A stretch of 64,000 nucleotides of DNA from JAISDD01 sp031553935. Its GTDB lineage: Bacteria > Bacillota > Syntrophomonadia > Syntrophomonadales > Syntrophomonadaceae. Made by a program: the position numbers and the translations under genes. The stretch covers positions 62,001 through 126,000 of the forward strand of contig JAVBKS010000003.1 in the NCBI GenBank assembly GCA_031553935.1, read 5' to 3'. The notes below the pieces were generated by a model, which was not told the origin of the DNA, did no database searches, and saw only the letters and a list, made by a program, of their open reading frames with translations. Shown here in pieces: positions 49,056 to 58,697 of the stretch. Position 1 is the stretch's first letter; the number at the start of each line of letters is the position of its first letter.

Positions 49056-51518
49056 TTGGACGTTTATCCATTTCAAAGAGTGCAGGAAGCAAGTTTTAAG
49101 AATACAAATAGACGAAAAAAAGAGAAAAATAGCCGACAGAAATTTGAGGCAAAAAAAATCGTAAGTAAAGCCCAAAGCTATGTACAGAATTTTGGAGCCC
49201 AAATTATCAGCTATGATAACTTATTCCTAGTTGTTGGCGCGTTAATATTATCGCGAGCGATTATTTTAGCGGAGTTATTGCCTTTTCTATTTGCTTTTGT
49301 AGCTGGACTTGGTCATCGCAGCAAGCCCAAATTGATCATTGTTGTGGCAGCGGCAATGATCGGCACTATTATTAATCACTCCGCATTCATGATGTGGTCA
49401 AATCTATTGACCATTCTTATGCTGGGAATAGTCCTCTATTGGCACAGGACCCCGCCCAACCGCATTATTTGGGGTATACCCGTCTTAACCGGTGCCACGA
49501 TTTTCTCAGTCAAAACCATTCTGTTATTCTCTTTGGGTTTTACGCTCTATGGTTTAATGGTAATTATTTTTGAAGCGATTATTAGTGGCATATTAAGTTT
49601 CATAATGCTCACCATAGAAGAAAGCTGGCAAGAAAAAAAGCAAATGCAAGACTATACTTTCGAGGATCAGGCTTCAATTGTGATTCTCGGAATCGGTTTG
49701 ATTATTGGGCTAATGAATGTTAATTTTTTCGGACTTAGCTGCGGGGGGATTTTGTGCCGTATGATCATTTTGGGGGCCGCTTTTATTTGGGGAAGCGGTG
49801 GTGGTACAGTGGTCGGGGTTGGAGCGGGTTTTATCCCATCCTTATCAACTGCTGTTTTGGCTGAATCTATCGGCATGTTTGGCATTTCGGGATTATTAGC
49901 GGGCTTATTCCGCAGTTTTGGAAGCATTGGCAGTATAGTTGGTTTCATATTAGGAGTATTAGGTTTTTCACTTTTTCAAAATGATTCGCAGCTTATTATC
50001 TATGGTCTTTGGGAGACTGGAATTGCAGCTTTATTATTTTACTTAATTCTTCATTTTTGGGGCCACAAAATTGTTTTCGTGCGCGGAGAGAGTATCCACT
50101 ATTTAAGTGCTAATGCAGCGCTTGAGAAACCTGTCAAGGCAGATGATGGCGCAATGATTGCACGCGTGCAAGGCTTAGCAGATGTTTTCGAAGAATTAAG
50201 CAGCACTTTTAGTCATAGCTCCTCCCCTAATAATCAACCTAATAGTTCCTATCTTGATTTTCTTTATGAGTCTGTCAATCAGGATTTTTGTCAAAAATGT
50301 ACTCGTTTCGATAGGTGCTGGGGCCGAGACGCCCATGTGTTATCTCGGGAAATTATGGATTTGTTTGCCATTGCTGAGACTGAAGGAGAATTATTATTTG
50401 ATGATTGTTCAAGGGAATTCAAGAAAATTTGTATTAGAGCAAAAGATATGGTGCGGGAAATAAATAGAAACTTTGAAACCCTAAGAATTAATCATTATTG
50501 GGCAGAAAGATATGCTCGATCCCAAGAGCTTGTGTCCAAACAGTTGCAAGGCTTAGGTAAAGTTATTCGCCAGCTGACTGAGGAAATTCCTGATAACCCC
50601 ACGCTAAACCATGAAATTAAGGCTAGTATTATCGCCGGCTTAATACGGATGGGCATAAAAGGGACTGATGTTCAGATAGAAAGAGATTCTAATCAAAGAG
50701 CAATAATTACTTTGCGAATCGAAGGCTGCAGCCAAACAAATAATTGTGTTGACAATATAGCGCCCGCTTTATCTAATCTATGGGGAGAGCCCCTTACTGT
50801 CAGCGCGAAGAAGTGTACAGCAACCAGGCGGGCTAAGTCTTGTCAAGTGGTATTGACCGGCAAACCTAATTACAAAATAGATTATGGCACGGCTCAGGTT
50901 AGCAAAGAATCTGTCTGCGGCGATAGCTTTGCAATCACTACATTACCGCAAAGTAAAGAGTTAATTGCTCTAAGTGACGGTATGGGTGTTGGAGAGAATG
51001 CCTGCGGAGATAGCCAGGTTGCTATTAGTTTATTAGAAAAGCTGCTTAGTAATGGATTTGACAAACAAGTGGCATTGGAAACAGTCAATTCAGTATTGAT
51101 GCTTCGCAGTACTCGAGAAAGCTTTGCGACCTTAGACATGGTGATGGTTGATTTACACTCTGCAGAAGCTGATATTATTAAAATTGGAAGTGCACCGACA
51201 TTTATTAAAACTGCGTCACAAATAGAGACAATTGTATCGAATACTTTACCAATCGGAATACTCAACAGCATTGATATGGTTGCAAAAAAAAGACAACTTG
51301 CTCCTGGAAGTATGATAATATTAGTTAGCGATGGTGTCTTAGAATTGTCACGAACTAAGAGCAGGGATATATGGATTCCTGATTTTATGAATTATTTAAA
51401 TGAGAAAAACCCGCAGACAGTTGCAGAAATGATTATCAACCGCGCCTTAGCTGAGTGCAAAGGCAGACCGGAAGATGACATGACCGTTATTTGTGTGACT
51501 ATCGAATTAGCCGATTAG
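49056..51518 (+). CDS. spoIIE: Stage II sporulation protein E (SpoIIE) phosphatase
   Basis: Membrane PP2C phosphatase that dephosphorylates SpoIIAA so that sigma-F is released in the forespore; also joins the polar septum. About 820 residues. It has an N-terminal cytoplasmic tail, ten predicted helices (about 55-330), a regulatory segment with a C-x2-C (FCQKCTRFDRCW), and a C-terminal PP2C domain (SKESVCGDSFAITTL, ALSDGMGVGENACGDSQVAI, then VLELSR and RPEDDMTVI). The PP2C metal Asp residues are intact. TTG 49056 is nine bases after AGGGG and is preferred to ATG 49047, which abuts the site. It lies before tilS, as in Bacillus. Confidence 0.95.
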   Translation: MDVYPFQRVQEASFKNTNRRKKEKNSRQKFEAKKIVSKAQSYVQNFGAQIISYDNLFLVVGALILSRAIILAELLPFLFAFVAGLGHRSKPKLIIVVAAAMIGTIINHSAFMMWSNLLTILMLGIVLYWHRTPPNRIIWGIPVLTGATIFSVKTILLFSLGFTLYGLMVIIFEAIISGILSFIMLTIEESWQEKKQMQDYTFEDQASIVILGIGLIIGLMNVNFFGLSCGGILCRMIILGAAFIWGSGGGTVVGVGAGFIPSLSTAVLAESIGMFGISGLLAGLFRSFGSIGSIVGFILGVLGFSLFQNDSQLIIYGLWETGIAALLFYLILHFWGHKIVFVRGESIHYLSANAALEKPVKADDGAMIARVQGLADVFEELSSTFSHSSSPNNQPNSSYLDFLYESVNQDFCQKCTRFDRCWGRDAHVLSREIMDLFAIAETEGELLFDDCSREFKKICIRAKDMVREINRNFETLRINHYWAERYARSQELVSKQLQGLGKVIRQLTEEIPDNPTLNHEIKASIIAGLIRMGIKGTDVQIERDSNQRAIITLRIEGCSQTNNCVDNIAPALSNLWGEPLTVSAKKCTATRRAKSCQVVLTGKPNYKIDYGTAQVSKESVCGDSFAITTLPQSKELIALSDGMGVGENACGDSQVAISLLEKLLSNGFDKQVALETVNSVLMLRSTRESFATLDMVMVDLHSAEADIIKIGSAPTFIKTASQIETIVSNTLPIGILNSIDMVAKKRQLAPGSMIILVSDGVLELSRTKSRDIWIPDFMNYLNEKNPQTVAEMIINRALAECKGRPEDDMTVICVTIELAD

Positions 51519-51541
51519 GGCCTAGGAAAACCGGGAGCAGG

Positions 51542-52927
51542 ATGAAGAACAGAGTAAAAGAATTTATCTTAGATCACAAGCTTATTGAGCCAGGTGATCA
51601 CATTATAGTCGGCTTATCAGGAGGACCAGATTCAATGGTCCTCTTGCATATTTTATACTCTTTGACGCAGGAACTAGATTTTTCGATTATCGCTGCCCAT
51701 CTTAATCATAATTTGCGCGCGGAGGCAAAAGCGGAAGAAGATCTGGTAAAAGAATGCTGCCAAAGATTAGGGATTAAACTTGTGGTTGAGTCACAAGATA
51801 TTGCAGCCATAGCCAGAATGAAAAAAAAATCTCTTGAATTAACCGGACGTGAAGCCCGCTACACATTTTTAGCCAATCTTGCGGCTAATTATCGGCAGGG
51901 TAAGGTCGCAACCGCCCACCATCTCAATGATAATGCAGAATCCGTTTTATTGCATTTCTTGCGCGGAAGCGGTTTGAAAGGCCTGCGCGGCATATTAGCT
52001 AAGCGCGACAGACTCATCAGGCCAATGCTAGGTATTGCCAAGTCAGAAATTTTGGCCTACGCGAAATTAAATGAGATACATTTTTCCCAAGACTTAAGCA
52101 ATATGGATACGAATTACACCCGCAACCGAATTAGACGGGAATTGCTTCCCCTAATTGAGGAACACTATAACCCCCGAATTACAGCAAGTTTAAATAGATT
52201 GGCGCAGATTGTGGCCGAAGAGGATCAATTCCTGGATCGTATTGCTGAACATTTTTGGAGCCAGGTGGTTACCGAAAATACTGCAGACTATATATCAATT
52301 GATACCCAAAAACTGTTATCGACAGATATAGTTGTGCAAAGGCGTATTATTATGCAAGCCCTGCTTAAACTGCAAAATTCTCATAAAGACTGGGAAAAAC
52401 ACGATATTGATCGTATTATTGATTTATTGACAAAGGACGGCTCAGGCAAAAGCATTCCCCTGAAAGGCGGGATTAAAGCTGCTAAAGTCTACGGGGAATT
52501 GATAATCAATTCCGGTTTTGAAAAAACATCTGGTTTTTGCTATCAGGTCACAGTTCCCGGCGAAGTTTATTGTGAAGAATTAAAGTTGCGATTTGATTTC
52601 AAAGTGCTGATTTTTGATAGCTTGTTTACTGATAATGTGAAAAATAGAGATGAATATCCGGACTACAATGGGGGGAGATTGTATATTAGATCGTGGCTTC
52701 CCGGTGATGTCATAAGGATTCCAGGTCTACACGGACGCAAAAAACTAAAAAAATGGTTTAATGAAAAGCAAATTCCCGTGCATGAAAGATCGAGAATCCC
52801 GCTGCTTGCTAACGAGCATGAAGTTCTTGTCATCCTAGGTTTTCAAGGACAGGGCAATTGCCGTATTGCATGGGGTGAGCAAGAATTAATCCAGGTATCA
52901 TGGGATTCATATACATCGATAAAATAA
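51542..52927 (+). CDS. tilS: tRNA(Ile)-lysidine synthase
   Basis: Converts the wobble C34 of tRNA-Ile(CAU) to lysidine, so it reads AUA. The N-terminal PP-loop ATPase contains VGLSGGPDSMVLLHIL and AAHLNHNLR, then ATAHHLNDNAESVLLHFLRG. Central and C-terminal domains (IRSWLPGDVIRIPG) follow. 461 residues is normal for Firmicutes. ATG 51542 has GGGAG four bases before. hprT, which lies between tilS and ftsH in Bacillus, is absent here. Confidence 0.95.
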   Translation: MKNRVKEFILDHKLIEPGDHIIVGLSGGPDSMVLLHILYSLTQELDFSIIAAHLNHNLRAEAKAEEDLVKECCQRLGIKLVVESQDIAAIARMKKKSLELTGREARYTFLANLAANYRQGKVATAHHLNDNAESVLLHFLRGSGLKGLRGILAKRDRLIRPMLGIAKSEILAYAKLNEIHFSQDLSNMDTNYTRNRIRRELLPLIEEHYNPRITASLNRLAQIVAEEDQFLDRIAEHFWSQVVTENTADYISIDTQKLLSTDIVVQRRIIMQALLKLQNSHKDWEKHDIDRIIDLLTKDGSGKSIPLKGGIKAAKVYGELIINSGFEKTSGFCYQVTVPGEVYCEELKLRFDFKVLIFDSLFTDNVKNRDEYPDYNGGRLYIRSWLPGDVIRIPGLHGRKKLKKWFNEKQIPVHERSRIPLLANEHEVLVILGFQGQGNCRIAWGEQELIQVSWDSYTSIK

Positions 52928-53018
52928 AAACCCCAATAATTTGAGTCAGGTTGTAAACCAATTTAGTTAATGTTAAACTAAAAAGATGAAATTAACGTGT
53001 TTATAGGGAGGAAAAAAC

Positions 53019-54824
53019 TTGGATAAAGCCCTGAAAAACATTGCCATATATGTTTTAGTTATATTGTTGGGACTATTTGCAGTTTCGCTGGCATCAAAAG
53101 ATAATGAGAAGATAGAAAATTGGACTTATCCGGATTTCATATCCAATATTGAAAAAGGCCAAGTTGATAACGTTCTGATTGAATCGGATGAATTAGTCTA
53201 TAATCTTAGCGGAACCACTAAAAGTGGAACTAAATTTACGGCAACATCGCTTAAAGAGAATAATTTGACAAGTTATTTAGCGGAGAAAAAAGTTAAATAC
53301 ACTATTCAAGCAAAGGCCGGACCGAAATGGTGGGTTTCGCTTTTGACAACACTCTTTCCCATATTGATACTGATTGCCTTTTTGATCTTCATAATGAATC
53401 AGACACAAGGTGGCGGCAATCGGGTCATGCAGTTTGGGAAAAGCAGGGCGAGACTATTATCTGGAGAACAGGTTAAGGTTACTTTCAAAGATGTTGCTGG
53501 AGCTGAAGAAGCTAAGGAAGAGATGCAGGAAGTTGTTGAATTTCTTAAGAGCCCCGATAAATTCATTCAGATAGGAGCAAAAATCCCCAAGGGAGTGTTG
53601 CTGTTCGGAGCACCAGGTACTGGTAAGACATTAATGGCTCGGGCAGTTGCCGGAGAAGCAGGGGTGCCGTTTTTCTCCATTAGCGGATCTGATTTTGTTG
53701 AAATGTTTGTTGGTGTAGGTGCAGCCAGAGTTCGTGATCTTTTTGAACAGGCGAAGAAAAACTCGCCCTGTATTGTTTTCATTGACGAGATAGATGCAGT
53801 TGGTCGGCAACGTGGAGCAGGTCTGGGCGGAGGCCATGATGAAAGAGAGCAGACCCTGAATCAATTGTTAGTCGAAATGGATGGCTTTAGCACAAATGAA
53901 GGCATTATCGTTATGGCTTCAACTAACCGTCCTGATATACTTGACCCAGCTTTACTCAGGCCGGGGCGCTTTGATCGCCATATCTTAATAGATAGACCGG
54001 ATGTTAAGGGCCGGGAGGCGATTTTACAAGTGCATGTTAAAGAAAAGCCCTTAAATGATGATGTGAACCTTGAAATTCTAGCAAAAAGAACACCTGGATT
54101 TACCGGGGCTGATTTGGCTAATATGGTTAATGAAGGTGCTTTATTGTCGGCGCGCCGTGGACATAAAGCGATTGGAATGCAGGAACTGGAAGAGGCCATT
54201 GAACGTGTAATCGCCGGGCCAGAGAAAAAAACACGCGTAATCTCCGAAAAAGAGAAGAAGCTAGTAGCTTATCATGAAGCCGGGCATGCTCTGGTCAGCC
54301 ATCATCTCCCGGATACGGATAAATTGCATAAAATCTCTATTATTCCGCGAGGCCGGGCCGGAGGGTATACACTTTTGCTGCCGGAAGAAGACCGCAACTA
54401 TATTACTAAATCACACCTCTTGAATGAAGTTACGATTCTTCTCGGGGGAAGAGTTGCCGAAGCTTTAGTTCTAAATGATATCAGTACCGGAGCTCAGAAT
54501 GATCTGGAAAGAGCCAGCAATATCGTAAGAAAGATGATTACAGAGTATGGAATGTCCGATGAATTAGGCTCCCTTACTTTTGGACATAAGAGTGAAGAAG
54601 TATTTTTAGGGCGAGATATTTCTAGAGACCGCAACTACTCAGATGCGATTGCGTTTGCGATTGATAAAGAGGCTGGGCATTTTATGGAAAGAAGCTATAC
54701 TAAGGCGCAAGCTATCCTTACAGAGCATATGGATACCTTGCATCAAATTGCCGAAGTTTTAATGGAACAAGAGACCATAGGAGCAGATGCATTTGAGGCT
54801 CTGGTTAATGCAGTTCATGCATAA
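53019..54824 (+). CDS. ftsH: ATP-dependent zinc metalloprotease FtsH
   Basis: Membrane-bound AAA+ protease degrading misfolded and regulatory membrane proteins; in B. subtilis it is needed for sporulation. Two helices (about 7-22 and 105-125) flank an extracytoplasmic region. The AAA domain contains Walker A FGAPGTGKTLMA, Walker B IVFIDEIDAVGRQRG and SRH NRPDILDPALLRPGRFDRHI. The M41 protease has the zinc motif H-E-A-G-H. 601 residues. TTG 53019 follows GGGAGG. Long terminator after it. Confidence 0.97.
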   Translation: MDKALKNIAIYVLVILLGLFAVSLASKDNEKIENWTYPDFISNIEKGQVDNVLIESDELVYNLSGTTKSGTKFTATSLKENNLTSYLAEKKVKYTIQAKAGPKWWVSLLTTLFPILILIAFLIFIMNQTQGGGNRVMQFGKSRARLLSGEQVKVTFKDVAGAEEAKEEMQEVVEFLKSPDKFIQIGAKIPKGVLLFGAPGTGKTLMARAVAGEAGVPFFSISGSDFVEMFVGVGAARVRDLFEQAKKNSPCIVFIDEIDAVGRQRGAGLGGGHDEREQTLNQLLVEMDGFSTNEGIIVMASTNRPDILDPALLRPGRFDRHILIDRPDVKGREAILQVHVKEKPLNDDVNLEILAKRTPGFTGADLANMVNEGALLSARRGHKAIGMQELEEAIERVIAGPEKKTRVISEKEKKLVAYHEAGHALVSHHLPDTDKLHKISIIPRGRAGGYTLLLPEEDRNYITKSHLLNEVTILLGGRVAEALVLNDISTGAQNDLERASNIVRKMITEYGMSDELGSLTFGHKSEEVFLGRDISRDRNYSDAIAFAIDKEAGHFMERSYTKAQAILTEHMDTLHQIAEVLMEQETIGADAFEALVNAVHA

Positions 54825-54847
54825 TACTGTTTAAAATATAACCTTCC

Positions 54848-54922
54848 AGGGACAGTTATACAGTGTTGTTTTGGTGATTTCGCAACTCCCAAAAGACAAG
54901 ACCGTATAGCTGTCCCTTTTTG
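54848..54922 (+). terminator. Terminator after ftsH
   Basis: A 14-bp stem (AGGGACAGTTATAC with GTATAGCTGTCCCT, one G-U pair), a ~40-base loop and five T's. Confidence 0.75.
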
Positions 54923-55021
54923 CTTTTCGTTTCGCACGACGTATGGTTTGCGATTTTGTTGTTATCTGCTAGTATTATCATAATCTGCAAAGTAAACAAT
55001 TAATCATTGGGGAGGGATATA

Positions 55022-56269
55022 ATGAGAAAGCTTGGAGTGCTAATACTTATTATCAGTACCTTTATGTTTGGAATGCCTAACTTACCTGCCGCAAAAGCAC
55101 AAAGTGATATAAAGGTCTTACTTGATGGCAAAGAAGTGAAATTCGATGTGGGGTTGCACTTTTTGAATGGGAGGACTCTAGTACCCTTTAGAGCTTTGGC
55201 AGAAGCGTTACGCGTTAATGTAACCTGGGAAGCTAGTACCCAGAGAGTATTTGCCAGTGACGAAAAAAACTCTGTGAGTATGCTAATTGGAGATCCAGTT
55301 GCATATATAAATGGAGAGCAGGTGGTAATGGATATTTCCCCGCTTATAGTCGATGGGCGGGTTTTAGTTCCGCTTCGCTTTTTTGGAGAAGCTTTTGGCT
55401 GTGAAATTGTATGGGATGAAAAGAATAATTGCATATTAATTACCACCACCACCAAGTCACTAAAAGTTTTGGGCTATTACGCCCTAGGTGACCAGAATAC
55501 CAGTAGCTGGACGGATCTGTTTGCAACTCCTTACCCCGAAGCCGGTCCAGGCAAAACAGATATAGTAAAAACTTTGGCTTTGGGTTGGTATAGCATGGAT
55601 GAGCAGGGTAATTTGCTGACTGATAGTGCTACCGGTTGGAGAAAACCAAACGGCTCCGAACAACTATTAGCTGCAGCTAGGAAGTATGAACTGAATACTG
55701 AAATGGTTGTACATATGACGGAAACTGGGCAAAAGATCACCAAGCTTATAAGCAGTGACGAAGCTACCAAAAGCGCAATTCAATACATGGTGAGTGAGTC
55801 TTCTAATTACCAAGGAATTAATCTTGATTTCGAAGGCTTAGGTTTTAAAGCTGACCAAGATGAAATAGACCGAACCCGGGCACTATTTAATAATTTCGTT
55901 AATCAACTGGCTTTAGAACTCCATGCTAAGAACAAGAGCCTTACTCTGTCCCTACATCCTTTAAATAGTAATTACCAGGGCTATGATTATAGTGGATTAG
56001 GCTCGTATGCAGATAAAATTATCATTATGGCTTATGATTATGGGCAGCAACCTGAACCCCAGTCTGCCGTTGAAGAAGCCGTGCAAAAAGCACTTGAATA
56101 TGTTCCGGCTGATAAACTGTATTTAGGGATTGCTGTAAATAATGAGAACCCTGAAAGTTTAGCCGGGAAAACGGAAATTGCAAAACGCTATGGACTTGAG
56201 GGTATAGCTCTATGGCGTCTAGGGCTGGTAAGTGATGATATGTGGAAGGCAATTGGATCAAATATTTAA
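55022..56269 (+). CDS. Secreted GH18 hydrolase with copper-amine-oxidase-like N-terminal domain
   Basis: About 415 residues. Signal peptide (RKLGVLILIISTFMFGM). N-terminal ~115 residues form a copper-amine-oxidase N domain-like cell-wall unit (VPFRALAEALRVNVTWEAS, then VPLRFFGEAFGCEIVWDE). The rest is a GH18 barrel with the catalytic motif D-F-E in GINLDFEGLG (D-x-E pair), as in YaaH/SleL peptidoglycan N-acetylglucosaminidases. So it probably cleaves cell wall or spore cortex. ATG 55022 is preferred because of GGGGAGGG just upstream; 55007 is an upstream alternative. Confidence 0.85.
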   Translation: MRKLGVLILIISTFMFGMPNLPAAKAQSDIKVLLDGKEVKFDVGLHFLNGRTLVPFRALAEALRVNVTWEASTQRVFASDEKNSVSMLIGDPVAYINGEQVVMDISPLIVDGRVLVPLRFFGEAFGCEIVWDEKNNCILITTTTKSLKVLGYYALGDQNTSSWTDLFATPYPEAGPGKTDIVKTLALGWYSMDEQGNLLTDSATGWRKPNGSEQLLAAARKYELNTEMVVHMTETGQKITKLISSDEATKSAIQYMVSESSNYQGINLDFEGLGFKADQDEIDRTRALFNNFVNQLALELHAKNKSLTLSLHPLNSNYQGYDYSGLGSYADKIIIMAYDYGQQPEPQSAVEEAVQKALEYVPADKLYLGIAVNNENPESLAGKTEIAKRYGLEGIALWRLGLVSDDMWKAIGSNI

Positions 56270-56321
56270 AAGATGAACCAAGAAATTATCCAGTTATAAT
56301 CGTAAGGAGAGAAGGGCGATT

Positions 56322-57050
56322 ATGTTCCGCTTATTTAGTATGCTTGTAAAGCTTATTGTTATTGTCCTTATTATGCTGGCATTAGGAAAGCTGGTACTTA
56401 ATATTTCAAGCTCCAGGCAATTTATGGCATGGGGAGAGCCTATAACAGCATTAGATAAGGAAAATAAAGTGATTGCGCTTACCTTTGATGACGGGCCCAG
56501 CGAAAACACGGAAAAAATTCTTAATAAATTAGCCGAACTAGATGTAAATGCAACTTTTTTTCTGATCGGCAGCGAAATTGAAAAAAATCCTGGGGCTGCG
56601 AAGGCGATAATTGAAAGCGGCCACCAAGTAGGTAACCATTCCTACTCCCACAAAAGAATGATTTTCAAAACTTATGGGTTTTGCAAAGAGGAAATCGAAA
56701 AAACCGATCAGCTGATTAGAGCTTCAGGTTACCAGGAAAGAATACTTTTTCGACCGCCTTATTTCAAGAAACTCCTAATATTGCCATATTATTTAGATAG
56801 ACAGAAGCGATCTGCCATTTTATGTGATATTGAACCGGAAAGCGCCTTAGGTTATCGGGCAGCGCCCAATGAATATGGGGATTATATTATATCTCATGTG
56901 CAACCGGGGTCAATAATCCTATTGCATCCTATGGTTAACACCGACACGGTTCTGGAAGCACTAGACATTTTCGTTCCTTATCTTAAAGAGCAGGGCTATG
57001 AATTTTGTCTCCTGAATGAAGGATTAAATTTTACAACAACGGATTTATAA
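56322..57050 (+). CDS. Polysaccharide deacetylase (NodB domain)
   Basis: A 242-residue protein with an N-terminal membrane helix (MLVKLIVIVLIMLALG) and a NodB deacetylase domain: metal motif TFDDGPS, HSYSH and FRPPY. It removes N- or O-acetyl groups from a surface polysaccharide such as peptidoglycan. ATG 56322 after AAGGAGAG. It follows the GH18 gene by 52 bases, which suggests joint action in wall remodelling. Confidence 0.9.
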   Translation: MFRLFSMLVKLIVIVLIMLALGKLVLNISSSRQFMAWGEPITALDKENKVIALTFDDGPSENTEKILNKLAELDVNATFFLIGSEIEKNPGAAKAIIESGHQVGNHSYSHKRMIFKTYGFCKEEIEKTDQLIRASGYQERILFRPPYFKKLLILPYYLDRQKRSAILCDIEPESALGYRAAPNEYGDYIISHVQPGSIILLHPMVNTDTVLEALDIFVPYLKEQGYEFCLLNEGLNFTTTDL

Positions 57051-57089
57051 GTTATTATATTAGCACTAAAATTAATGCAGAGGTTTTAA

Positions 57090-58298
57090 ATGCCTGGACA
57101 CCGTTCTATAACTATCAATGATATTGCTGAGGCTAGAGCTTTTTTAGCTAACGTTGGGGTTGATGAGGGCGCTTATCAATTTCTGACTAATAAAGCTGTG
57201 TTTAGAGCCATCATGTTGAAAGATATTTCATGTCGTGCAGCGCATATCATTAAACAAGAGATGCTGGGCAAAGGCGGAGAAGCGGCAATTGGACGCCAAG
57301 CATTAACAGTAGAAGGGTTTTCTGAAGGCAAGACTGATATATTGTTACTCGGGAACCTAAAACAATACCGATTACTAAATATTAAACTTAAAATGCAACC
57401 TTTCGGCTTGAAGAAACTGGCATTAGAAATTGAGAGTTTACTGGATAATCTTGAGAAGAAATTTGATTTTATTAACCTGCCTTCGGGCAAGATATTAGAT
57501 CTAAGTCAAACAGTAATAATGGGAATCTTGAATATTACTCCAGATTCCTTTTTTGATGGCAATAAGTACTTAGAGATAGATACAGCGGTTGGTTACGCTC
57601 TTAAAATGGTCGATGAAGGGGCCGAAATAATTGATATAGGAGCAGTCTCGACCAAGCCAGATGCAGTTATTGCCGGCGAGCAAGTTGAGCTTAATCGTTT
57701 AATACCGATTATTAAAGCACTTAAGCAAGAATTGCCGAAGAACATTATTATCTCGATTGATACATTTAGGGCTGAGGTAGCTAAGCGCTTGATTGAGCTA
57801 GGGGCTGACATGATTAATGATATTGGAGCTTTGCATTTGGACGAAAACCTAAGTAAGGTAATAAGTGATTCTGGTGTTCCGGTGGTATTAATGCATAATC
57901 GGCTGCAATTAAATCATAATAAACCTTATAACGATTTAATTGCCGATATGATTTCGGAAATCGAGACTAGTATCGCGAAAGCTTTGAGCGCAGGAGTCAA
58001 GCACGAGAAAATAATTGTCGACCCCGGTTTGGGATTCGGCAAGACTGTAAAAGAAAACTGTCGTATAGTTAATTACTTAGCAGATTTTAAGAGCTTGGGG
58101 AGACCAATTTTAGTTGGGGGATCCCGCAAGGCATTTATTGGCCAAACACTGCAGTTAGATAAGGAGGAGCGTTTGGAAGGAAGTCTAGCGGTAGCTGCGG
58201 CTGCGATTCTAAACGGAGCTCAAATAATTAGAACGCATGATGTTAAAGCGACCAAACGCCTGGCCCAAATGCTGGATGCCGTGAATAAAAATGGATAG
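57090..58298 (+). CDS. folP: Dihydropteroate synthase with N-terminal extension
   Basis: Joins p-aminobenzoate with 6-hydroxymethyl-dihydropterin diphosphate. The C-terminal ~275 residues form the TIM barrel with IMGILNITPDSFFDG, IDTFRAEVAKRLIELG, MINDIGAL and GGSRKAFIG. The N-terminal ~125 residues are extra, an alpha/beta region without motif, as seen in many clostridial and archaeal proteins of this family. 402 residues in total. folB starts inside its last codons (8-base overlap). RBS GCAGAGG. Confidence 0.93.
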   Translation: MPGHRSITINDIAEARAFLANVGVDEGAYQFLTNKAVFRAIMLKDISCRAAHIIKQEMLGKGGEAAIGRQALTVEGFSEGKTDILLLGNLKQYRLLNIKLKMQPFGLKKLALEIESLLDNLEKKFDFINLPSGKILDLSQTVIMGILNITPDSFFDGNKYLEIDTAVGYALKMVDEGAEIIDIGAVSTKPDAVIAGEQVELNRLIPIIKALKQELPKNIIISIDTFRAEVAKRLIELGADMINDIGALHLDENLSKVISDSGVPVVLMHNRLQLNHNKPYNDLIADMISEIETSIAKALSAGVKHEKIIVDPGLGFGKTVKENCRIVNYLADFKSLGRPILVGGSRKAFIGQTLQLDKEERLEGSLAVAAAAILNGAQIIRTHDVKATKRLAQMLDAVNKNG

Positions 58299-58650
58299 AA
58301 TTGTTTTGAAGGGATTGACTTTCATGGCAAAACATGGGGTTTTTGCCAAAGAAAAGTTAATTAAGCAGCAATTCAAGCTAGATATCGTGTTACACCTTAA
58401 TCTATCGTCTGCCGCTAGTAGTGACGATCTCCATAATACAATTGATTATGGATCAGTGTATGAGGATGTACGTTTGATTGTGGAGGAGCACTCCTATAAT
58501 CTAATTGAGAAGTTAGCTCAAACAGTGGCAGATGCTATTCTGGGAAAGTATCCGATCGATAAGGTTGAGATTGGGGTATATAAAACTGAACCATTATTTT
58601 TTGAAAATTTAGATTATTTCGCGGTATTTATTACGAGATCCAGGCATTAA
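58291..58650 (+). CDS. folB: Dihydroneopterin aldolase
   Basis: A 119-residue tunnel-fold enzyme converting 7,8-dihydroneopterin to 6-hydroxymethyl-dihydropterin and glycolaldehyde. Motif GLTFMAKHGVFAKEKL, active Glu-Lys region VEIGVYKTEPLFFE, and DYGSVYEDV. Overlaps folP by eight bases, so translationally coupled. RBS lies inside folP. Confidence 0.94.
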   Translation: MDRIVLKGLTFMAKHGVFAKEKLIKQQFKLDIVLHLNLSSAASSDDLHNTIDYGSVYEDVRLIVEEHSYNLIEKLAQTVADAILGKYPIDKVEIGVYKTEPLFFENLDYFAVFITRSRH

Positions 58651-58697
58651 TACTTGCCTATGAATAGCTTTATATGTTAACTTAAGGGTGAAAGTGA

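Noticed and set aside
55000..55455. 151-residue minus-strand frame opposite the GH18 gene
   Set aside because: Antisense to a conserved coding region; no motif and no ribosome-binding site.
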